This document shows, piece by piece, positions 57,216-64,000 of a stretch of DNA of 64,000 nucleotides; position 1 is the first letter of the stretch, and every line of letters begins with the position of its first letter. The position numbers and the translations under genes are program-made. The stretch covers positions 26,265,218 through 26,329,217 of the forward strand of contig OX453275.1 of assembly GCA_949710005.1 (NCBI GenBank), in the 5' to 3' direction. Origin of the DNA: Ricordea florida (Eukaryota > Cnidaria > Anthozoa > Corallimorpharia > Ricordeidae). The notes under the pieces are model-generated. The model ran no database searches. It was not told where the DNA came from and was given only the letters and a program-made list of their open reading frames with translations.

Positions 57216-57253
57216 AAAGAACCCCACACTTTCTGCTCTACAGTTGATGGAAG

Positions 57254-57545
57254 TAACTTGCAGTGGTATAGAGGTACTCTGCCTTCCCCTAAGGGAACTT
57301 CCCGATCGTCCTTCTGCCCCCACCCATCACTCTCTTGTACCACTGGTGTGGAATGATTTGAAGTAGTGCGGAGATACCCAGCCTTCCCCTACATAAACCT
57401 TCCGATCGTCCTTCTGCTCCCACCCCCAGCAACCGTTACCGCAGGTGCGGAGTGACTTGCAGTAGCGCGGAGGTACCTTGCCTTCTCCTACATGAACCTT
57501 CCAGTCTTCTGCCGTCACCCTCAGCCCCCTCTCTTCCTCTATTCC
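57254..57545. repeat. Three tandem copies of about 100 bp
   Basis: GACTTGCAGTAGCGCGGAGG-type starts, CTTCCCCTACATAAACCTTC and CGATCGTCCTTCTGC recur three times with decreasing match. It begins 39 bp after the DGKE stop, so probably in its 3' UTR. Confidence 0.75.
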
Positions 57546-58784
57546 TCTTTTTCTTTTGCTTGCCGCAGTCCCCACTGCGAGATTTCCTTCGCAGTATTTT
57601 CTAATTACGCGCGCTAATTTAGTCAGCCGCTATACAACATATTTGCGGTTCCTTTTTTATCAGGACAGCTAACAAATGCCAGAAAACTATACATAACGCC
57701 GTGTATCGATAAGGCGAATCACTTGGTTGCATTGCGGACGGAAGCAAATTTGAAGATGTGTCCTAGGAATGAGAGGGCAAAAGAAATTTAAAAGGACCGC
57801 GAAAAAGATAAGAAAGGCAGTTCTGATGAGGAAAAGCCAGTAACGTATATAAACATACACACTTAAGATATTAAAATGATTAAATTAAAGACAATAAATA
57901 CTTAAATAATTAGAAGTGACTTTTAATGGTTTTTATAATTAGATTAGATAGATTTAGCTAATCTCCTTCATGTATTCGCATTGTTCTCGTTCCAAAAGTA
58001 AGCTCTGTGGTTTGCCAGGTCCATGTCAAGGTCTATTTTGAGGGATTATTATCTTTCTCGAACCATTGATTTTTGTGTTTTTTCTTTTGTCGTTGTTGTT
58101 GTTGATGTTGTTTTGTTGGTTCTTGTGTGTCAGTTCGGTTAAGCTTCCAAATGTACTTGGCTTCCAGAAAGGCCAGCGTGAAAAAAATACATATACAAAC
58201 AGTTTATACAGCATTATCAACAATAAACTCCAAAGTTTTATACAATACAATGCAAATACAAATACTTATAGCTACGTTACGATACAGTAGATATACCTTA
58301 TTGACCGATCGCGAGGAACGTACTGGAAGAATATGAGCCGTAAGTCCTGACAGTACGATCCGAATCCAGCAAGGTTCGTACACAACAGACCGAGGGCCGA
58401 TTAGAATATCTTTAAGGTGGCACACAACAGTTTTTTTTAATGTTTATACTTTGTGAATTCAGTTCTACACCCGTGTATGACATTTACTGCTATAATGTAA
58501 TCATTCCGTTGCTCTTTCACAAGTGAATATATTAAAATAACTTTCCAAACAAAGATGGGTAACAAAGCATAGATACAAAATTGTTTAAGGCGAAAACGCT
58601 TGGTGTACCTCGTGTTTTACCCACTAGACTTGTAGCACAGACTACATCACAAATCTAGATTAAATACAGCCGAATACATTTGCAGTATGGAAAAATCTAG
58701 CTGTTCATATTACTTATCATGCCTTTGATTTGTCAAATGTGTGTGTGTGTGTGCTACACAAAGCAAGAAATTGAATTATTATAT
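57546..58784. other. DGKE 3' flank
   Basis: Holds a possible AATAAA at 57893-57898, a (TTG)n run near 58088-58116 that could be a LINE or SINE tail, and a (TG)n run at 58740-58752. No gene recognised. Confidence 0.4.
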
Positions 58785-59240
58785 GGCTGGTTCTGCCAGC
58801 GGGCAAGTTTAGTTCTCATTGACTACCCGAGCATAATAAGATGGACACATCTTGGCTGTTCGAGGCAGCCCGCTTTGTTCCGCGCAACAAAACAAAGCAA
58901 AATGGCCGTATGAAAATCCTATGTTTGGCCAAGCTTATTGGTCAAAATGGGGATCAATATCAGTTTCTGGGCAACCGTGCACCTACCCCTCCCCTAAACC
59001 AACATTAACGCTAACTTTTTAACTCATTATAACTTGTTGGATTAGGGGAGGGGTAGGTGCACAGTTGCCCAGAAACTGATATTGATCCCCATTTGTTGGG
59101 TACTGGCCTCGTTCATTTTTTGCGTTTTTACCGACCTCGATCATCTCGGTTAATAAAAACGCAGAAAAAAAACCAACTTGGCCAATGTGGGACCATCTTG
59201 GCTTCACGCTTGGCCAGTATTACGTCTATAAATAAGACAA
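58785..59240 (+). mobile_element. MITE family H, copy 1, interrupted
   Basis: TGGCTGGTTCTGCCAGCGGG, AAAGCAAAATGGCCGTATG, GGTACTGGCCTCGTTCATTT and CTTCACGCTTGGCCAGTATT follow the order of the copy at 63500-63815. The insert at 58945-59094 splits it. Confidence 0.75.
58945..59094. mobile_element. Nested hairpin MITE
   Basis: 53-bp arms (58945-58997 and 59042-59094) are complements with one mismatch: AAATGGGGATCAATATCAGT and GTGCACCTACCCCTCCCC. It sits inside the family H copy. Confidence 0.85.
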
Positions 59241-60050
59241 AGCGTTGAGATGCTATCGCCGGTGAACAAAGTTGTTACGTACTTAACTGGATGTGTAAGC
59301 AAAGTTAAATTTCAGTTAAAATTTATTTAGGAATTTGTGTTCATGTTAGCGTAATTATCAAACTACAGGAGGCTAAACCAAACAAATTGGAGTCTTGCAT
59401 TTTTGGAATTTTTGTGTTTTGTTTTTGTTTTTTTCTTTTTTTATGGGCAGAGACCGTTTCGCGTGTATACAGTCAGAGCCGAACTGAAAATGTTATTATC
59501 AGGGCTTGAAGTTTGATCTTTGCCACCCAAATCTTTGATCTGATAGTATATCTTGAGAGATATCAGTTTATATTTTAAAGTTCGTTTCGCCTCTTCTGTA
59601 GCATTAACAATTGCAGCAAACAAAGCGGACCTCTCAGAGAAGTTTTGTTTTCAAATCGGGATTAAGGACAATTAAAACTACAAAACCAAAGTGCTTGGAA
59701 ACAAAAGGCAGTAAAAAGATTGGAGCTTTAGAGACCTCCTACCAAAAGTTATTATCGTTATATAGAATATACACAACTTTCAGCCCCTGCATAAATCGCC
59801 ACGTTTGCCATTCAGTGACCTTAGCTGCAAAATACGACTCCATTGTAAAAGGTGCGTTTGTCATTTGCTTGTAGGTTAATCTTTAGGTAAAACTTTTTTG
59901 AGACTAGGTGTGGTCAAAGAAGAAGACACTGTCAGGTGAAAAGAATGCTTAAGCAATTCATAAACAACTGAACGGAACTGCAAAAATTGGTCACACCGCA
60001 TCCTCCGAGCAAACAATGCTGCGTACGACCTACGAAATATTTTACTCCAG
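59241..60050. other. Intergenic, no features recognised
   Basis: T-rich tracts near 59410-59440. Short open frames lack any family signature. Confidence 0.35.
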
Positions 60051-60292
60051 CGGCCGGTTGTTCGAAGACTGATTAGCGCTAACCCAGGGTTAACTTTTAA
60101 CATGAGTTTCTTTTCCTCTTGTTAAAAAGCATTTCTCCTCTAACTTTCTCTATTTTATTCAAAGAATACAATCATCAAATTGTATTCAAAAAGAATTATA
60201 CTGAATGTGCTTTTTAAGCTCTCATATCTGCATTTAAATTTCGCACAAACCCTGCATTACCTTAACCCTGCTTCGAACAACCGGCCACAGGA
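60051..60292. mobile_element. Repeat G, copy 2, with GGCCGGTTGTTCGAAG ends
   Basis: CGGCCGGTTGTTCGAAG at 60051 faces CTTCGAACAACCGGCC at 60272-60287. The inside shares GCTTTTTAAGCTCTC with 53529-53716. Confidence 0.7.
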
Positions 60293-61431
60293 GTGTATTT
60301 GAATCGATTTAAAAGTTATCTTGTTGTATATATTGTCGTCAGCCACGTAGTCTTGTATTTGGTTAAAAGCTGTTTTCTCTAGGCTTGGCAACGCAGTCCA
60401 TCTCAGTTAATTAATTAAGCCCGGTTACAGACGTCGAACTTCACATGTGCCGAATCTAATGGAAATGAAAAAAATCTGTTGTTTTCCCTCAAAAGTTCGA
60501 CGCTTAACTCATTTCCATAGGCCCAAAAATCAAGCGAATTGACGGACATTTCATTTTTATTTGATATCTCCGCAGATATTTACAGCAGTGATCAAAGATA
60601 TACCTCATTTTGCAGGGTACAAAATAAGCTTTCCAAACATGTATATTTCACATTCAAGTAGGCAATAATATTTTCCCAAAAAATTTAGCATTTTGCCAAA
60701 TTTACAGAACGTATGCATACAATTTGCATATAAATCTCCATAAACCAAGACGCCAGCCAATTGCTGAAAAAAGTGAAAGGAAAAAAAGTTTTCCTTTTTT
60801 ATCTGGTATCATCTCTTTCAAATCTGCTTGAAAAATAGCAAATACAGAATTTAATACAATTTAATTTCTATAAGCCATTTTTACAAAGAAAAATGGATTA
60901 AAGTTTGTTTTTCAAAATTTCCGGGGAGCTATATCCATATGGGAATGTCCATCAGAAAATGATGTCAAATGATAGGGAAAACCCTCCTCCTTAACCCTTC
61001 CTCGCGCTCTCAAATCAGAATTTAAAAATTCGTCACGCATCTGTCACTGAAGTATACAAGCTAAAATTCATCAGGTGATTGGGGGCGTTCCTTTTACTTC
61101 TTGTGTGCCAAATTTGGAAGCAATAGGAAGTAACGTAATATTTTGGTGAGTTTTTTAAGTCATGAGTCTTGTAAGACTCAATGATCGTGAGTTCGTTGGA
61201 AAAGAGTTAAACTGGGCCTAACTCAAGACGCGGTTTGCAGCGAGACAGGTTCTTGTAGGGTTGTGCAGTACTGTATGTTTTAAGAAATTCAAGACGAGCC
61301 CTCATGAGAGCATTTTAGAATAAATATAACCCAATAGTGCTATGTGATGAATTGGTTTCAGTGGTTACCTCAACCCAAGGACTTTCCGCTGTCATAACAG
61401 ATACTTAGTGTTAACGTTGATTATTGTATTT
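60293..61431. other. Intergenic, mostly unassigned
   Basis: Around 60420-60530 are CATGTGCCGAATCTAATGG and AAAAGTTCGACGCTTAA, diverged from the GATTCAGACGCC MITE family. Nothing else recognised. Confidence 0.35.
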
Positions 61432-61645
61432 CAGGGCCGTAGCTAAGGGGAGGGGGGGGGTTGTCCTAGAGTGCCCGTGAACCTCCCCCTCCCCCTTTGT
61501 GAGACTGAAATAGAGTAATTTATGTTACTTGGAACTTAATTCATGTATTCAGCTGATAAGTATCCTGGGTGTGACACAGTGTCACCCCCCCCCCCCCACA
61601 CACACACACACCCCTCCCCTTTGAAAATACTTAGCTACGCCCTTG
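61432..61645. mobile_element. MITE family I, copy 2
   Basis: CAGGGCCGTAGCTAAGGGG and TACTTAGCTACGCCCTTG are inverted ends. G-run, GTGCCCGTGAACCTCC and a C/CA run lie inside. Same design as 30541-30700. Confidence 0.7.
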
Positions 61646-62011
61646 TATTTTATCAGCCAAATACTTAAATGCGCAATGCGAGGTGTAGAGGCGAGGTACT
61701 AAAATGGAATACAAATTATGTTAGAGTTATCATTATGTTATATCGCATGACTTTAATATTTAAATAATTTATGAAATTTATTACATCCATTTTGAAATCA
61801 CCGGTGATCCCTGCAATTTGATTGGCCCATAGCGGTGTGATTTATTCACAAATTGCACCATTTCAGGAGTGGGCTCTGACCATTTTTTGCTCTAAATAGC
61901 ATCATTTTTAAAACGTAACTCTTTTTCAAAAACCGGGCTTCCTGAAGTGGATAAATAAATAAGTAGTATAGACAAAAAACTGTGTGATTTCAAAATGAGT
62001 GTAATAAAGTG

Positions 62012-62152
62012 GTAACTGAACTTCGTGTCGTGCAATTTTGGTCTGAAATAATACTTGTGATTTCAAATCGAACTCGCGCTACGCGCTCGTTCGATATTTG
62101 AAATCACGCGTATGATTTCAGACCAAATTGCACTCCACTCAGTTCAATTACC
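62012..62152. repeat. Long hairpin
   Basis: Arms of about 62 bp: GTAACTGAACTTCGTGTCGT and TTTGGTCTGAAATAATACTT face TATGATTTCAGACCAAATTG and CTCAGTTCAATTAC. The tip CGCGCTACGCGCT is also palindromic. Confidence 0.8.
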
Positions 62153-62374
62153 ATTATTAATTTGAAACAATTTGAACACAGTTGAAACCGATCCTAGAAC
62201 ATGTAAAAAAATTATTATGCAGTAGGGTGTAATAAATTTGTTCATAAGCGATCGGGCTTATAGTTTGGTATCGCAAAGCGTCTATTCAGTCTCCAAATCT
62301 CTAAAGAACACGGAGTATAGTTGGTTGCACTTGGTCAGTCTATTTTGATTTCTGTGTTAATAACATACATGCAA

Positions 62375-62575
62375 AAATTTCAGCATGCTCATTGGCTGAG
62401 AGCACGTCAATTAATCCCAAACAGTGCAGAAAATTGAAATTGAGTGCAAAAAGTTGAAATTGAGTGCAGAAATTTTTGGCTCGTGCAATTTGGTTAGCCT
62501 TTGAAAAATTTACTCGTGCTGATTTATCCCAAATTGCACTCGAAATCATGTGATTGCCTATACAAATGGTTTGAA
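62375..62575. mobile_element. MITE family F, copy 2
   Basis: CTCATTGGCTGAGAGCACG, AAATTTACTCGTGCTGATT and CCAAATTGCACTCGAAATCA match 45110-45420. GAAATTGAGTGCA is present three times inside. Confidence 0.65.
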
Positions 62576-62605
62576 CCCAGGAGCCTATGTAGTGGTTGAG
62601 GGGAG

Positions 62606-62894
62606 CTACAACCTCGGACAAAACTTGTTGAGACACATGACAAAAATACCTATTATTCGCACTCACCATGACAAAAATGCTAACCGTAGCTGGTCAAAAG
62701 ACCATTTCCCCCCTCCCCTATTGCAATGTTGTTTGCGGTAACACAAGAAATGCACACATGAGCTGTTAAGCCAAAACAACATTGTACCGGGGGTGGGGAG
62801 GGGGACGAATTTGTTCCTTTTGGACACGATGGTTGCATGGCTCGAAATTTAAAATTCTAATGAAATGTCTCAACAGTTTTGTCCCGGGTTGTAG
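62606..62894. mobile_element. MITE with CTACAACCTCGGACAAAA ends
   Basis: CTACAACCTCGGACAAAACT and TTGTTGAGACAC face TGTCTCAACAGTTTTGTCCC and GGGTTGTAG. C-rich and G-rich runs near 62707 and 62790 are also mirrored. Confidence 0.75.
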
Positions 62895-63499
62895 ATCGTA
62901 GATGGTGGCGTTGACTGACTTTTTGCAACCTAAGCGGGTGTTTTAATTAGAGGCAAATGAGTTGGATGTCGTCTGGCCTGGTGGTAGTCGCTTGCCTTGT
63001 CGCTCGTAACACTCGTGCAAACAGGTTTAAGTACTGTGTTGCATGGTACTCCAAGGCCACAGTCCAAAACGACATTGATATTATAGGTGACAAATTAGGT
63101 AGTACATTCATGTCCTATATTTTGGAGCCGTTCTTCCAGACCTGTTTGAGTTTTCAATCGATAATTACACGAAAACGTTTGCAGCAAAAAATCTTGTACT
63201 TCTACAAGTTTCTTACTTGATGCTTTGTTTACATGAATTTTTTCAGCAAGTTATCTTGAAAAGCAGAAGAGTTACAATGCTTTAAATGTTTGGTGTATAT
63301 AGGACATGAATGTATTGCCACAAATTACTCCTTAATTTTAGTGCGAAATTCCAGCGTTAATTCATAACTTCACGTGTAAGATTACAATGTTGTTATGGCA
63401 ACTTCTACGGTGCCAAAATTAAGGAGCAACTTGTCACCCACGAAATTAGGGAATAATTTCCCTTATTTCACTCTTCACCATTTGATTACACATACTTAT
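62895..63499. other. Intergenic with weak inverted motif
   Basis: GTACATTCATGTCCTATA near 63102 faces TATATAGGACATGAATGTA near 63295, so 63095-63320 may be another inverted-end element. The 87-codon frame at 62957-63220 shows no domain. Confidence 0.4.
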
Positions 63500-63815
63500 T
63501 ACATGGCTGGTTCCGCGAGTGAGCAAGGTGAAGCGAGTCCTGTGTTCTGATTGGCTACCCGCGCGAGCAAGATGGGCCAATCTTGCCCCCTCGGGATTTC
63601 CGCGTTGTCCCGCGAAACAAAATAGAGCAAAATGGCCATGTAACAAACCCCTTACTAAGCTTAATCGGTCAGAATGGCTGGATATTGGCCTCGTTCATTT
63701 TAGCGTTATTATTGAAGGAGAAAGAACCCCGCCAATATGCAGTCATCTTGCCCTCACGTTTGGCCAATAACGCACATGTCTTGACCTTGATCTCTTTCAT
63801 TCGGCAATGGCCTCT
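63500..63815 (+). mobile_element. MITE family H, copy 2, uninterrupted
   Basis: ATGGCTGGTTCCGCGAGTG, AGAGCAAAATGGCCATGTAA, TATTGGCCTCGTTCATTTTA and CCTCACGTTTGGCCAATAAC. It gives the intact layout of the split copy at 58785-59240. Confidence 0.75.
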
Positions 63816-64000
63816 TTGTTAACTTGTAGCCTGAATTTAGAACACAATTCCCGCCAAATAGGAGCTATTTATATTGAACTTAATGACGGCAACGCCTGTG
63901 ATTGGTCCGCAGCCGAGTAACCCCGACTTGGCTTTGTTTGTCTTGTCATGTTACAAAACCGCAAAAGTTTGACTTACTTTCCCGCGAAGAATTGATGAGA

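Overview
The window looks like nuclear DNA of an anthozoan cnidarian, most likely a stony coral. It is AT-rich. Its genes are split by GT-AG introns, and it carries a single-exon rhodopsin-class receptor. Introns and intergenic DNA are packed with short palindromic DNA transposons (MITEs), tRNA-derived SINEs and broken LINEs. No prokaryotic operon, CRISPR array or phage module is present. The organism call is an inference from gene style and repeat content.

Four protein genes are supported. (1) 848-13519 (+) is the 3' part of an IRSp53/BAIAP2-like gene: the end of an I-BAR domain, an SH3 domain and a proline-rich tail. Its 5' exons lie left of the window. (2) 19773-20786 (-) is an intronless class A GPCR of 337 aa, resembling melatonin-type receptors. 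(3) 23787-41316 (+) is a 14-exon gene whose product of about 449 aa joins a complete DESI1-type PPPDE desumoylating-peptidase domain to a helical C-terminal region that looks like a PUL domain. (4) 46798-57215 (+) is a 9-exon diacylglycerol kinase epsilon gene with an N-terminal membrane helix, two C1 domains, a catalytic domain and an accessory domain (535 aa). I assembled exon borders by hand from splice-site phase and family similarity. All junctions keep the frame.

Repeats fill much of the rest. An array of about 52 copies of a 67-bp unit (33950-37423) occupies one intron of the DESI1-like gene and contains a 1,139-bp (17-unit) higher-order duplication. A MITE sits at its right end. At least nine inverted-repeat or dispersed families occur twice or more. 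A LINE relic at 41573-43370 is split by a hAT-type MITE with an 8-bp target duplication and by a tRNA-derived SINE. Five tandem copies of a short element with TTAACCCTTT ends lie in a DGKE intron, and two near-identical copies lie in a DESI1-like intron.

The four genes show no obvious joint pathway. BAIAP2 (membrane/actin), DGKE (diacylglycerol lipid signalling) and a GPCR are all signalling proteins, but their proximity is probably ordinary gene order. The most interesting points are the PPPDE-PUL architecture with a possible short isoform ended by a MITE, and the structure of the satellite array.
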